From Gymnodinialimonas sp. 57CJ19 (lineage in GTDB: Bacteria > Pseudomonadota > Alphaproteobacteria > Rhodobacterales > Rhodobacteraceae): a stretch of DNA of 64,000 bases. Of this stretch, positions 35,722 to 44,849 are shown one piece after another. How positions within the stretch are numbered: the first letter of the stretch is position 1; each line of letters begins with the position of its first letter. Both the position numbers and the translations under genes were made by a program. The notes beneath the pieces were generated by a model. That model was not told the DNA's origin and did no database searches. It worked only from the letters and a program-made list of their open reading frames with translations. The DNA lies in NCBI RefSeq assembly GCF_038396845.1, contig NZ_CP151587.1, forward strand, positions 2,764,001 to 2,828,000, given 5' to 3'.

Positions 35722-36980
35722 GGGTCGGTAAACTTGTTCACGGGTGTCTCTATTCGGCTCGCAGAGGGCGCACGATTGGCAAACCGCGCCCCCAACGTAA
35801 GCGGCCCGGCGGTCACGCGGAAGTAGTCGTAAGCGTCTGATCTATCGGGCAAATTATCGAAGGCATTGAGGTACTGGAAATGCAGCTCGAACAGCTGCCA
35901 CTTCAACGCCTTTTGCCGCGCGGCACTCAAGGTTTGCGTATAGGCGGCCGAGAGGACCAAGGGCCCCGTCTTGCCCACAGGCGCCACCCCCGACACGGCG
36001 ACCGGGTCGCACAACGCGAACGAACACCCATCCCCCGGCGCGGTCACGTCCACCCAAGCCACATCCTGCGCGGCCATGAAGGCCAAATCAGCCCGCAACC
36101 GGGTGGCTTTCGGCAAGAAGCTGACCATTGGCACGACGTGCCCAAGGGTTAGCAACGACAGCTCTGGGCCGTCTTCTGGCACGCGCCCCGCCCGGATCAG
36201 ATCCGCCAGAACCGACACCGCGATATAGGCGCCCGATGAATGGCCAACGACCAGAACTTCATCGACGTCGCTTTGCAAGACCTCTGCAATCCGGTCGGTG
36301 AAGGCCCGCATCCGATCCTCCTGCTCCGCCGGATACGCCCCCCAAGCTTGGGCCGAAAAGGCGTAATCCTTCATCAAATACCACGCCAGCAAGTGATCCC
36401 TTCGCGCACACCATCGCAAAAAAAGCCACGCCGTAATCGGGCCAAGCACCAGAATGGCAAACCACGCGCGTGCGCCGAAGTCGCTTTGCAAGAGCCACGC
36501 GCGCCCTTCGATCAGCGCCAAGACCTCTTCGCTGACATACATGAAGCCCAAGAACACCGCGAACCACAGCCCCCCCGCGAGGAGCGCCTGGCCAAGGAGC
36601 ACCGCAACCGGGTACAGCGCCGCAATTACCGGGCCCTTGCGCAGCCGCATCAGGCGAAACAACGCCCCCGAGCTGATGTAAATCCACGCCGTGCGCAGCA
36701 ATTGCCAGTAGGTCCCCGCGACGCCCGCGCTCATCCCCTTGCGCACAATATCGGCCCAGTAAAGCACCTCCAGATCGGTCGAAACCTCTGCCCCTTCGAT
36801 CTGCGCATCCACGTGCCAGCCAAAACGCGCGCCCTTGGGCGCTGTGCCATTCTCGATCCGGTAGCCAGAGATGTCGGCCTGCAACGCCGCCTCGCGCCGA
36901 TACCTCTCGCGATACGCACGGGGCGGCACCGGGTCGAAACCGGGGATATAGAGAACATGGCGTTTGTGAACCTGCGTCAT
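35718..36980 (-). CDS. Membrane-anchored alpha/beta hydrolase-like protein
   Basis: A 420-residue protein that starts like a hydrolase (RHVLYIPGFDP) and has about three membrane segments in the middle (residues about 117-150 and 172-190). The nucleophile elbow VVGHSSGA (S248) comes only after the membrane part. The C-terminal 150 residues hold candidates for the Asp and His. Such a split by membrane helices is unusual. It is coupled to the P450 gene, so the pair probably acts on one lipid-like substrate (inference). Confidence 0.75.
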   Translation of the reverse strand: MTQVHKRHVLYIPGFDPVPPRAYRERYRREAALQADISGYRIENGTAPKGARFGWHVDAQIEGAEVSTDLEVLYWADIVRKGMSAGVAGTYWQLLRTAWIYISSGALFRLMRLRKGPVIAALYPVAVLLGQALLAGGLWFAVFLGFMYVSEEVLALIEGRAWLLQSDFGARAWFAILVLGPITAWLFLRWCARRDHLLAWYLMKDYAFSAQAWGAYPAEQEDRMRAFTDRIAEVLQSDVDEVLVVGHSSGAYIAVSVLADLIRAGRVPEDGPELSLLTLGHVVPMVSFLPKATRLRADLAFMAAQDVAWVDVTAPGDGCSFALCDPVAVSGVAPVGKTGPLVLSAAYTQTLSAARQKALKWQLFELHFQYLNAFDNLPDRSDAYDYFRVTAGPLTLGARFANRAPSASRIETPVNKFTDP

Positions 36981-37021
36981 AGGCGCAGCATAGTCCCGGA
37001 TTGCGGCAGGGCTAGGGCCGA

Positions 37022-37777
37022 TTAACCCAATTGCCCCAAGGCTGGGAAGGTTTCCAACAACCAGAAAGAGAAGGCCGAAAACGCCCCGGTCAACAGGGCC
37101 AAGCCCACGACAATCAAAAGCCCGCCCATGATCCGCTCGATCAGCACCATGTGGCGTTTCAGCCGCGCCATCAGCCCCTGCGCCCGGTCGATAAAGGCGG
37201 CCGCAATAAGAAACGGCAGACCCAGACCAACCGCGTAGACGCCAAGCAACATTGTGCCCCTCTGCACGCTGCTCTCTTGCGCCGCGATCGACAGGATTGC
37301 CCCCAACTGCGGGCCAATGCAGGGCGTCCAGCCAAACGCAAAGGCCAAGCCCAACACATAGGCCCCCAGGGTCGAGCCGCCCTTGTCGCCCGCATCCAAA
37401 CGCGCTTCACGGTCCAGCAAGGGAATGCGGAAAACGCCCAGGAAATGCAGGCCGAAAATGATCACCACAACGCCCGAGATACGCGCCAGAAGGATCTGGT
37501 TCTGCAAGAAAAACTGCCCCAACAGGGATGCGGTGAAGCCCAGGAAAACAAAGACCGTCGACAGCCCCATCACAAAAAACACCGCCGCCAACAAGGCCTT
37601 GCGCCGTGACGCCCGTGCCTCGTTCTGGATATCGCTCATGGAGATCCCGCCCATATAGGCAAGATAGGGCGGCACGATCGGCAACACGCAGGGGCTCAGG
37701 AAACTCAGCACCCCGGCGGTCAGGGCCACCACCATGGCCGGCAGAATCGCGGCATCAAAAAGATCAATTCCAAACAT
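37022..37777 (-). CDS. ccdA: Cytochrome c biogenesis protein CcdA
   Basis: A 251-residue protein with six membrane segments of the DsbD/CcdA family. It carries reducing power from cytoplasmic thioredoxin to the periplasm for cytochrome c maturation. The first reactive cysteine is in LSFLSPCVLPIVPPYLAYM (about residues 25-43). The second is in FGWTPCIGPQLGAIL (about residues 152-166). An AAGGGTGGGG ribosome-binding site precedes the start. It is divergent from tusA. Confidence 0.93.
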   Translation of the reverse strand: MFGIDLFDAAILPAMVVALTAGVLSFLSPCVLPIVPPYLAYMGGISMSDIQNEARASRRKALLAAVFFVMGLSTVFVFLGFTASLLGQFFLQNQILLARISGVVVIIFGLHFLGVFRIPLLDREARLDAGDKGGSTLGAYVLGLAFAFGWTPCIGPQLGAILSIAAQESSVQRGTMLLGVYAVGLGLPFLIAAAFIDRAQGLMARLKRHMVLIERIMGGLLIVVGLALLTGAFSAFSFWLLETFPALGQLG

Positions 37778-37871
37778 GCCCCACCCTTATGCTGCCTACC
37801 CGCTGTCGTCACGGGGGCGCTCGGTCACATTCCCGTGGACGCCGCCCGACCGTGGCCCTATCCACGCAGAC

Positions 37872-38096
37872 ATGATTGATATCGACGCCCGCGACCTGCT
37901 CTGCCCCCTGCCCGTCCTGCGCCTGCGCAAAGCGCTGGAGGCCTCAGCCCCCGGCACCACCCTGCGCCTGCTCGCCACCGATCCCGCCGCCCTCATCGAC
38001 GTGCCCCACTTCTGCGCCGAGCAAGGCCACAGCTTGCTCTCGGCCACCGAAATCGACGAAAGCACAACCGCCTACACGGTCCAAAAAAGCGCCTAG
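37872..38096 (+). CDS. TusA family sulfur carrier protein
   Basis: A 74-residue protein of the TusA/SirA fold with the CPxP motif (C11-PLP) that carries persulfide sulfur. I chose the ATG at 37872 (MIDIDARDLLCPLP), which fits the family size. It may serve tRNA thiolation or other sulfur transfer; in this sulfur-metabolising organism other roles are possible. It is divergent from ccdA and converges with the ABC ATPase gene. Confidence 0.88.
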   Translation: MIDIDARDLLCPLPVLRLRKALEASAPGTTLRLLATDPAALIDVPHFCAEQGHSLLSATEIDESTTAYTVQKSA

Positions 38097-38125
38097 GGGG
38101 GCGACCCCAAGCGCCGCGCTCCTGC

Positions 38126-38156
38126 TTCATCTTGGCAAGTACAACTCAATCCGCCG
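38126..38156 (+). repeat. Dispersed intergenic repeat, copy b
   Basis: TTCATCTTGGCAAGTACAAC plus CTCAATCC, closely matching copy a at 11329. It lies between the convergent tusA and ABC ATPase genes, where it could help transcription end. Confidence 0.55.
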
Positions 38157-38186
38157 CCTGCCAAAAATCCCGCCGCCCGCGTTCTC

Positions 38187-39263
38187 TTAGGCGCCAAAGG
38201 CCACAATTGCCCTCGGATCCCACGCCACCCGGGTCCGTGCGCCGACCTCCAGGACTTCACGCCCGACAACATTGCGCATCGAAATCCGCACCGGCCGCGC
38301 CGCGCCGTCCAATGTCACGTCGTAGTAGGTCATGTCCCCGTAGTAGACGACTTCCTCGACCCGACCCTCCGTCTCCCGCGCCCGTGTCGCGTCTCCTTCA
38401 TAAAGGATCGACAAGGTCTCCGGCCGCAACCCGACGGAGCAGTCTCCCACCACAGCGCCCCCCGGCATCTGCGCAGCCTCCAACGCCACCGTGCCAAGTC
38501 CTGCTACATCCACACCATCTGCCGTTGCATGGGCGGGCAGGAAGTTCATCACCCCGATGAAATCCGCCACCCGCTTGCTGGCAGGGCGCCGGTACAGGAC
38601 CTCTGGATCGTCCAGCTGCGCGATTTCGCCCTCAAACATCACGGCGATACGATCGGACATGACCAGGGCCTCCTCCTGGTCATGGGTCACGAGAACAAAG
38701 GTAATCCCCACTTCCCGCTGAAGCTTCATCAACTCCACCTGCATTTCTTCGCGCATCTTACGGTCCAGCGCCGACAAGGGCTCATCCAACAGCAAGACCT
38801 TTGGCTTCAGGATCAACGCGCGCGCCAAGGCAACACGCTGGCGTTGCCCGCCCGACAGGGCGTGGGCGGCACGGCGGCCCAAATGTCCCAGCCCGACCAT
38901 CTCCAGCGCCTGCCCAATGGCACGGGTCTTTTCCGTCGCATTCATCGCGGCTCGGCGCAGGCCAAAGCCCACGTTTTGCTCCACTGTCAAATGCGGGAAG
39001 ATCGCGTAGCTTTGGAACACCATATTCGTGGGCCGCAAGTTCGGCGGCACCCCGACCATATCCTTCCCCGACAGCGTAATCACGCCCGAGGATATCTCCT
39101 CAAACCCGGCAATCGACCGCAGAAGCGTCGTCTTCCCGCAGCCCGATGGCCCCAAAAGCGAGAAGAACTCCCCCTTGCCAATCTGGGCCGAGATGTCGCG
39201 CAGCGCATGGTAATCGCCGTAGTATTTGTTCACGTTCTGCAACGAGATAAGCGCGTCGGTCAT
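38187..39263 (-). CDS. ABC transporter ATP-binding protein, PotA-like
   Basis: A 358-residue ATPase of a polyamine/iron-type importer. Walker A is GPSGCGKTTLL (about residues 38-48), the signature LSGGQRQRVALARAL, and Walker B VLLLDEPLSALD. The C-terminal 120 residues form a TOBE-type regulatory domain (GLRPETLSIL near residue 288). It is the last gene of the permease-permease-ATPase operon (4-base overlap with the second permease). A choice among spermidine, putrescine or other substrates is not possible from sequence. Confidence 0.93.
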   Translation of the reverse strand: MTDALISLQNVNKYYGDYHALRDISAQIGKGEFFSLLGPSGCGKTTLLRSIAGFEEISSGVITLSGKDMVGVPPNLRPTNMVFQSYAIFPHLTVEQNVGFGLRRAAMNATEKTRAIGQALEMVGLGHLGRRAAHALSGGQRQRVALARALILKPKVLLLDEPLSALDRKMREEMQVELMKLQREVGITFVLVTHDQEEALVMSDRIAVMFEGEIAQLDDPEVLYRRPASKRVADFIGVMNFLPAHATADGVDVAGLGTVALEAAQMPGGAVVGDCSVGLRPETLSILYEGDATRARETEGRVEEVVYYGDMTYYDVTLDGAARPVRISMRNVVGREVLEVGARTRVAWDPRAIVAFGA

Positions 39264-40066
39264 AAGAACCCTCCGGCATCAGATTGGCCCGCCCGGCGCA
39301 GGCCCCGGCGGCGGAAGATATCGGCCACGATCAACAGCATGATCGACAGGGCCACAAGGATGGTGCCAAGCGCCATGACCACCGGCAGCCGTGCCGGAAA
39401 GCGCAACTGGCCCCAAAGGTATACTGGCAAGGTCGGCTCATTGCCGGACAGGAAGAAGGCGATGATAAATTCATCAAGGCTGATGATGAAGCAGATCAGC
39501 AGTGAGGCCACAATTCCCGGCGTCACCAGCGGCAATATCACCAGTCGAAATGCGCCCAAGCGCGTCTCTCCCAGATCAATCGCCGCTTCCTCCAGACTGT
39601 TATCAAGGCCCGAGAAACTGCCCTGCAAGATTGCAATCGCAAAGGGCATGCACAGCAACGTATGCCCGCCAATGATCGTATAGACCGACGTGTTCAGCCC
39701 CAATTGCATCAACACCACCAAAAGCGAAATCGCGACGATCACTTCGGGCAGCACAAGGGGCAGCATGATGAACCCCATGATTCCCGCTTTCAGGGGAAAG
39801 TCGTGGCGCGTCGCGGCGCGCGCGGCGAACAGCCCAAGGGTCGTCGACAAGATCGCCACCGACACCGCGATGATGAGTGAGTTAACCGTGGCCTCGTGGA
39901 GTGCCGGGATGTTGCGCAGCTCTGCAAACCATCCCCAGGTGAAGCCCTGCAAGGGGAAGGCAATGATCGTGCCGTCATTGAAAGCGAACACCGGCAGCAA
40001 AATGATCGGCGCATAAAGAAAGATCAGATAGAGCACGGCAAAGACGCCCAGAGCGGAAATTCTCAT
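39260..40066 (-). CDS. ABC transporter permease, PotC-like
   Basis: A 268-residue permease with six membrane segments. The cytoplasmic coupling motif is EEAAIDLGETRLGAFRLVILPLVTPGI (about residues 165-190). I chose the ATG at 40066 (MRISALGVF), which has a GGGGAGGTGG ribosome-binding site. The open frame extends 79 codons upstream, but that part is a shadow of the first permease. The start overlaps the first permease stop by 4 bases. Confidence 0.92.
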   Translation of the reverse strand: MRISALGVFAVLYLIFLYAPIILLPVFAFNDGTIIAFPLQGFTWGWFAELRNIPALHEATVNSLIIAVSVAILSTTLGLFAARAATRHDFPLKAGIMGFIMLPLVLPEVIVAISLLVVLMQLGLNTSVYTIIGGHTLLCMPFAIAILQGSFSGLDNSLEEAAIDLGETRLGAFRLVILPLVTPGIVASLLICFIISLDEFIIAFFLSGNEPTLPVYLWGQLRFPARLPVVMALGTILVALSIMLLIVADIFRRRGLRRAGQSDAGGFL

Positions 40067-41127
40067 ATTCCCCACCTCCCCTTGGGCAAGAGAACGGCAA
40101 TGGCAATCGCGCCGCCTGCCATGATCGCGGCCATCAGCCCCAAGGTGCCCGCTGGCCCGAAATAGGGATCGCCGTTCAGAAAGATCCACCGCAGAGCCGC
40201 AATCTCTGCCACGGCGGCAGCCAGCGTCAAACCGGTGCCCCTTAACCCGCCGCCGATGCTGTCCGAAAGGTGGACCCAGAACCGGACATGCAATATCCCC
40301 CAAGCCAGCGTGATCGTCACGCTGGCCATCGCAAAGACCGCCAAAGTTGCCCCCATGGGGCGGTTCGACAGGTCAAAAATCTGCACATAGATCATATTGG
40401 CAATCATCGTGCCGCCCGATCCGCCCACCAGCTTTGGCGTCACGTAATCGCCCACCGTCGGAATAAACACGATCAAGACCGCCGCCAGCACGCCCGGCAT
40501 CGCAAGGGGCAAGGTCACACGCAGGAAGGTCATCACCGTGGCCTCTCCCAGATCACGGGCCGCTTCCAGCAAGCTGCGGTCGATCTTCTCCAGGCTCACG
40601 AAAATCGGCAGGATCGCAAAGGGCGCGAAGGCATGGGCCAGCGTGATGACGACCGCATTGGCGTTATAGAGGATGAAAGACAGCGGCTCATCAATCAGTC
40701 CAAGTCCCATCAACGTGCCATTCACTGGCCCGTCATAGGCAAGGATCACCCGCCACAAAAAGATGCGGATCAGGTAGCTGGTCCAAAACGGGATGGTAAT
40801 CAGAAACAGCCAAAGCGCCTTCTTCTGCGGACGCACGTAGAAGCTGATGAAATAGGCAATCGGGAAGGCAAGCACCACTGTCACCGCCGTGACCGAGGCC
40901 GATATCCGTAAACTGCGCAGCATCAACGCCCGGTAAAGCGGATCGGTCAGCGCCTCGGCGTAGTTCTCTAGCGTCAGCGTGCGGTCGATTGTCAGGAAAT
41001 TCTGCGTCCAGAAGCTGAACAGAATGATCGTCAGCAGCGGCACCGCCAATAAAAGAACCGCATAGACCAAGGCCGGGCTGACAATAATCAACCCCTGCTT
41101 CGCGTCTTTCGACAAACCAATCCCCAT
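40063..41127 (-). CDS. ABC transporter permease, PotB-like, with C-terminal extension
   Basis: A 354-residue permease. The core (about residues 1-285) has six membrane segments and the coupling motif EAARDLGEATVMTFLRVTLPLAMPGV. About 65 more residues (from SDSIGGG) add one or two hydrophobic segments and are not usual for PotB (about 280-300 residues). I use the ATG at 41127 (MGIGLSKDAK) with a GGGGA upstream; a GTG at 41187 is the alternative. It is the first gene of the importer operon, which has no binding-protein gene. Confidence 0.88.
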   Translation of the reverse strand: MGIGLSKDAKQGLIIVSPALVYAVLLLAVPLLTIILFSFWTQNFLTIDRTLTLENYAEALTDPLYRALMLRSLRISASVTAVTVVLAFPIAYFISFYVRPQKKALWLFLITIPFWTSYLIRIFLWRVILAYDGPVNGTLMGLGLIDEPLSFILYNANAVVITLAHAFAPFAILPIFVSLEKIDRSLLEAARDLGEATVMTFLRVTLPLAMPGVLAAVLIVFIPTVGDYVTPKLVGGSGGTMIANMIYVQIFDLSNRPMGATLAVFAMASVTITLAWGILHVRFWVHLSDSIGGGLRGTGLTLAAAVAEIAALRWIFLNGDPYFGPAGTLGLMAAIMAGGAIAIAVLLPKGRWGI

Positions 41128-41267
41128 TGCGCGCCGCGTCCCCTTTTCAGCGATCAGACCACGATTGCCGTTTACCACGTTAACCACAAGAGGAAGGTTT
41201 CAGGCAGCAGAATTTTACCTCACGGCGATGACCGTCAAGGCATTTTTCCCCGTGCTTGTGCGCCGGG

Positions 41268-41474
41268 TCAAAGGGTCTGGAAAGCTGCGGCGACAAGGGC
41301 AAGTGCCACAAGAATCAAAAGTGACACCAGCAGTGGTTTTCGGTTGTAGGCGGGTGTCGGCTCCCAGCAGGCGCCGCAGTGGGATGCCCCATATCGCATC
41401 GCGTGGTCACATCTCTTGCAGTTGAAAAAGCGCAATTTGCTCCGCCCTCGGCGAACACTTCTGTCCGTTTTCAA
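41268..41474 (-). CDS. Small zinc-ribbon membrane protein
   Basis: A 68-residue protein: basic N-terminus, then a four-cysteine zinc-ribbon-like motif (FFNCKRCDHAMRYGASHCGACWEP, CxxC...CxxC at about residues 19-36), then one membrane helix (about residues 48-65) at the C-terminus. It is not a recognised family, but the two clear structural elements suggest a real gene. It lies upstream of the ABC operon with 140 bases between. Confidence 0.6.
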   Translation of the reverse strand: MKTDRSVRRGRSKLRFFNCKRCDHAMRYGASHCGACWEPTPAYNRKPLLVSLLILVALALVAAAFQTL

Positions 41475-41695
41475 ATACTCCGACCTGACCGCAAAAAGCG
41501 TCCAGGCACTACAAAAATATGAATATCACGTGCCGGAGTGAAATTTCCCTGCACAGTGCAACACTTTTTGCCCATAGCCGCTTGGCTCGGCCATGTCGCA
41601 ATATGTTAATAATTGATTAATAAGTTCTGATTAGTCAAGAAAAGGCTAACGCCCCCAAAAGGTCCGCCAAAAGGGCCTGACCCATCGGTTAGCCA

Positions 41696-41723
41696 CAAAA
41701 AAAGCGCGGCAGAAGCCGCGCTT
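41696..41723 (-). terminator. Rho-independent terminator after rpsI
   Basis: Read on the minus strand: stem AAGCGCGGC / GCCGCGCTT with a TTCT loop, followed by a run of T (A-run 41697-41703 on the plus strand). It starts 23 bases after the rpsI stop. Confidence 0.9.
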
Positions 41724-41746
41724 GATTTGATTTTGGAGCAAAGCGA

Positions 41747-42241
41747 TTAGCGCTTGGAGAACTGGAAGCTCTTACGGGCTTTCGCCTTACCAAACTTCTT
41801 ACGCTCAACCACACGGCTGTCGCGGGTCAGGAAACCTGCCGCTTTCAGCGCGCCCCGCAAAGAGGGCTCGTAAAGTTGCAATGCTTTGGAAACGCCGTGG
41901 CGAACCGCGCCGGCCTGACCGGAAAGGCCACCGCCCTTAACGGTTGCCATGACGTCGAATTCACCTTCAACACCGGCAACCGAAAACGGCTGACGCAGCA
42001 TCATCTGCAACACAGGACGCGCGAAATACGCGGGCATGTCTTTGCCGTTCACGGTGATCTTGCCGGAACCGGGCTTGATCCAGACACGGGCGACCGCGTC
42101 CTTCCGCTTGCCAGTGGCGTAAGAGCGGCCAAGCGCGTCGCGCTGGGGCTCGCGGGAGATGGTCTCAACAGCAGGAGCTGCTGCGTCAACGCCCTCGACA
42201 GAGCCTTTGAGCTCTTCGAGCGATGTCAGGGTCTCAGCCAT
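41747..42241 (-). CDS. rpsI: 30S ribosomal protein S9
   Basis: A 164-residue ribosomal protein. The conserved C-terminus is present: [19 protein letters not shown] then [24 protein letters not shown], whose basic tail reaches the P-site tRNA. There is an N-terminal extension of about 35 residues, as is common in alphaproteobacteria. Its ATG overlaps the rplM stop by one base (TAATG). Confidence 0.98.
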   Translation of the reverse strand: MAETLTSLEELKGSVEGVDAAAPAVETISREPQRDALGRSYATGKRKDAVARVWIKPGSGKITVNGKDMPAYFARPVLQMMLRQPFSVAGVEGEFDVMATVKGGGLSGQAGAVRHGVSKALQLYEPSLRGALKAAGFLTRDSRVVERKKFGKAKARKSFQFSKR

Positions 42242-42705
42242 TATTTCGCTCCCCGTGTGTTTTTGGAGTTCATCGACGCGACGTCGAGAACGATTGGATC
42301 TTGCGCTTCATGGGGATGCTCGGCGCCCGCATAAACGCGCAGGTTTGTCATCTGCTGGCGCGACAGCTTGCCGCCGGGCAGCATGCGCTTGACGGCCTGC
42401 ATCAGAACCCGCTCAGGGTACTTGCCCTCAAGGATCTGACCGGTGGTGCGGGACTTGATCCCACCCGGGTAGCCGGTGTGCCAGTAGTTGGGCTTGTCAC
42501 GCTTGTTGCCCGTGACCTGCACCTTGTCGGCGTTGATCACGATAACATTGTCGCCCATATCCATGGACGGCGTGAAAGACGGCTTGTGCTTGCCGCGGAG
42601 ACGCATGGCGATAACAGACGCGAGACGGCCCAACACGACGCCTTCGGCGTCAATGATGATCCATTTCTTGTCGATATCCGCCGGCGTGGCAGAGAAGGTT
42701 TTCAT
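42241..42705 (-). CDS. rplM: 50S ribosomal protein L13
   Basis: A 154-residue ribosomal protein, with the family motifs [16 protein letters not shown] near residue 15 and [11 protein letters not shown] near residue 80. I chose the ATG at 42705 ([10 protein letters not shown]) with an AAGGA ribosome-binding site; the open frame extends 35 codons upstream. The leader (42706-42810) includes a TTGACG at 42810-42805 as a possible -35 box and a small GGGGGC/GCCCTCC hairpin. Confidence 0.98.
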   Translation of the reverse strand: MKTFSATPADIDKKWIIIDAEGVVLGRLASVIAMRLRGKHKPSFTPSMDMGDNVIVINADKVQVTGNKRDKPNYWHTGYPGGIKSRTTGQILEGKYPERVLMQAVKRMLPGGKLSRQQMTNLRVYAGAEHPHEAQDPIVLDVASMNSKNTRGAK

Positions 42706-42974
42706 GGTGTATTTCCTTACGGGTAGATGCGTTACGCACCCAAGAAAAACAATGGAGGGCAAGCCCCCCGAACATTGGATGTCTTCTAAGCATTGTTGCG
42801 CCCGCGTCAAGGGCAGCCACCATCACAAAACGATGCAAAAGCAATGCCTTACAATTAAGGTATTATTTTACCCCATACTTTCGCGCCCCTTTCACGGCAA
42901 TTCCACCGCCATTCCCACCAATGAGCCTCTTTTCCCCCTTGCAGCCACCGCGGCCTCGCGCCCATCTTCGCCCC

Positions 42975-43382
42975 ATGACCCACACGCCCAACACACCGCC
43001 CCCCCAGACCGCCCCGCACCTGACCCACCAGGGCCGCGAGACCTACGCGGGCACGCACCTAATCATTGATCTGCACGATGCGCAAAACCTCGATGACCAA
43101 GCCCTCATCGAACAGACCCTCCGCCACGCGACCAAAGCCACCGGCGCCACGCTCCTGCACATCCATTCGCACCGCTTCTCTCCCCAGGGCGTCACCGCCA
43201 TGGCGATCCTCGCGGAATCCCACATCTCCTGTCACACATGGCCCGAGATCGGCTACGCCGCCTTCGATATCTTCATGTGCGGGGCCACCGATCCCCACGC
43301 CGCCATCCCGATTCTGAAGGCTGCCTTCACCCCCGCCCACCTAGATCTCAAAGAACTGCACCGCGGCGCCCCCAAAGACTGA
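42975..43382 (+). CDS. speD: S-adenosylmethionine decarboxylase, class 1 prokaryotic type
   Basis: A 135-residue proenzyme that makes decarboxylated SAM, the aminopropyl donor for spermidine. Autocleavage would occur before S82 in ESHISCHTWPE, making the pyruvoyl group. H87 and C102 (DIFMCG) match the spacing of the catalytic His and Cys in the Thermotoga enzyme. The start is uncertain (42921 or 42975) because neither has a good ribosome-binding site. A polyamine-type ABC importer is encoded 2 kb upstream on the other strand. Confidence 0.88.
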   Translation: MTHTPNTPPPQTAPHLTHQGRETYAGTHLIIDLHDAQNLDDQALIEQTLRHATKATGATLLHIHSHRFSPQGVTAMAILAESHISCHTWPEIGYAAFDIFMCGATDPHAAIPILKAAFTPAHLDLKELHRGAPKD

Positions 43383-43391
43383 GGCTCCCCC

Positions 43392-43420
43392 TTCATCTTG
43401 GCAAATACACCTCCGGGGTA
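43392..43420 (+). repeat. Dispersed intergenic repeat, copy c
   Basis: TTCATCTTGGCAAATACACC, then TCCGGGGTA. It combines the first module of copies a and b with the CCGGGGT module shared with copy d. It is followed by hairpins that include the GGGGCAGCGCCCC unit also found in copy d. Confidence 0.6.
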
Positions 43421-43480
43421 TGCGGCATTTCTCTTGGAAATGCCGCAAAGGGGCAGCGCCCCTCCCGCGCCCTTGGGCGC
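43421..43480. terminator. Cluster of three hairpins between convergent speD and thioesterase genes
   Basis: Three stems follow each other: TGCGGCATTTC / GAAATGCCGCA (43421-43447, loop 5), AGGGGC / GCCCCT (43449-43463, AGC loop) and GCGCCC / GGGCGC (43467-43480). They sit between two genes whose ends face each other, so a two-way terminator is likely although U runs are short. Confidence 0.6.
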
Positions 43481-43491
43481 CTCAAAAAGAC

Positions 43492-43911
43492 TCACTTGGG
43501 CGGCATCGAATAGGTCATCGACGCCCTTGCCACGGGCTCATTCATCCCTTCCGAGAAGATCAGACACTCCCCCACCGCCAATACCCGGCCGATCTTCAGC
43601 AGGCGACATTCGCAGATCAGATCAACCCCGGCGACAGGTTTGCGCATAAAGTCGAACGAGCCCCCCGTGGTCACCGCCAATGCTTCCCGCCCCTTCATCG
43701 CCAATACGGCAATGTAGACGGACACATCCGCCAGCGCGAACATCGCCGGGCCCGACACTGTGCCGCCGGGGCGCAAATGCCGCTCTGCCACGGGCATCCG
43801 AATGCGCACCGCGCGGTCCGCCACCTCCTCAATCACAAAATCGCCGCGGACCTGAGGGAACACCTCGTCCAGATACTCCGCAATCTCCTCCGCCTGCATC
43901 ATCACGCCCAT
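43492..43911 (-). CDS. PaaI-type hotdog thioesterase
   Basis: A 139-residue hotdog-fold protein. HLRPGGTVSGPAMFALADVSVYIAVLA (about residues 45-71) is the catalytic helix region, with Gly-Gly-Thr-Val and an Asp in place of the classical Glu/Asp. It would hydrolyse acyl-CoA thioesters. The start could be residue 1, 4 or 5 (MGVMMQAEE). It is divergent from an enoyl-CoA hydratase, so both may act in one CoA-thioester pathway. Confidence 0.85.
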   Translation of the reverse strand: MGVMMQAEEIAEYLDEVFPQVRGDFVIEEVADRAVRIRMPVAERHLRPGGTVSGPAMFALADVSVYIAVLAMKGREALAVTTGGSFDFMRKPVAGVDLICECRLLKIGRVLAVGECLIFSEGMNEPVARASMTYSMPPK

Positions 43912-43985
43912 TGCTCTTCCCCCTTCACGTGTTGAACGCTACCCTTTCCAAAACCATCCAACTGCGCAAGGGACACCTGCCCCCC

Positions 43986-44792
43986 ATGTCTGAACCTGTC
44001 TCTGACCCACTTGTCCTCCGCGAGGATCGCGGCGCGGTCACCCACCTGACCCTCAATTCTCCCGGCAATCTCAATGCCCTATCGGATGAGATGCTCGACA
44101 CCCTCCAATCCACGCTGGACGCCCTCGCCAATAGCGCCTCCCAGAAGGTGATCGTTCTCAAAGGCGCAGGCCGTGTCTTCTGCGCCGGGCACGACCTCAA
44201 ACAAATGCAGGCCGCCCGCCAACATGCGGATCAAGGCAGCGCCGCGTGGAAAGACCTGTTCGACCGTTGCTCTCACATGATGCAAACCCTGCCCCGCCTA
44301 CCCCAGCCGATCATTGCCCAGGTCCACGGGCTGGCAGCCGCTGCCGGGTGCCAGCTGGTTGCTTCCTGCGACCTGGCCGTGGCCACCGATGACGCCCGCT
44401 TTGGCGCGAACGGCGTCAACATCGGCCTGTTCTGCTCCACGCCCATGGTCGCGCTCAGCCGCGTCATGCCCCCTAAGCAAGTGTTTGAGATGCTCACCAC
44501 CGGTGAATTCCTCACCGCCACCCGCGCCCGCGATCTGGGCCTGATCAACCGCATCGCGCCCGCAGATCAGCTGGACGCCACCACCGCCGATCTGGCCGAA
44601 GTCATCGCAGGTAAACTCGGGGCCGCCCTTCGTATTGGTAAGCAAGCCTTCTACGACCAGGCAGACCTCCCGTTGGCCCAAGCCTACGCCCTGACCGGCG
44701 CGGCCATGGTCACCAACATGCAAAATCGCGACACGAACGAAGGCATCTCCGCTTTCCTGGAGAAACGCGCGCCCGATTGGGCCAAAGACTAA
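43986..44792 (+). CDS. Enoyl-CoA hydratase/isomerase family protein
   Basis: A 268-residue crotonase-fold protein. The oxyanion-hole segments are FCAGHDLKQM (about residues 63-72) and HGLAAAAGCQLVASCDLAVA (about 115-134). The usual catalytic glutamates are not obvious, so it may be a hydratase-like member similar to ECHDC3. I use the ATG at 43986 (MSEPVSDPL). It is divergent from the thioesterase gene. Confidence 0.85.
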   Translation: MSEPVSDPLVLREDRGAVTHLTLNSPGNLNALSDEMLDTLQSTLDALANSASQKVIVLKGAGRVFCAGHDLKQMQAARQHADQGSAAWKDLFDRCSHMMQTLPRLPQPIIAQVHGLAAAAGCQLVASCDLAVATDDARFGANGVNIGLFCSTPMVALSRVMPPKQVFEMLTTGEFLTATRARDLGLINRIAPADQLDATTADLAEVIAGKLGAALRIGKQAFYDQADLPLAQAYALTGAAMVTNMQNRDTNEGISAFLEKRAPDWAKD

Positions 44793-44849
44793 CGGTACCA
44801 CTGTGACGAGGGCGGGAACCGCCCGAGGAAGGATTCCGCCCCGAAGGGG

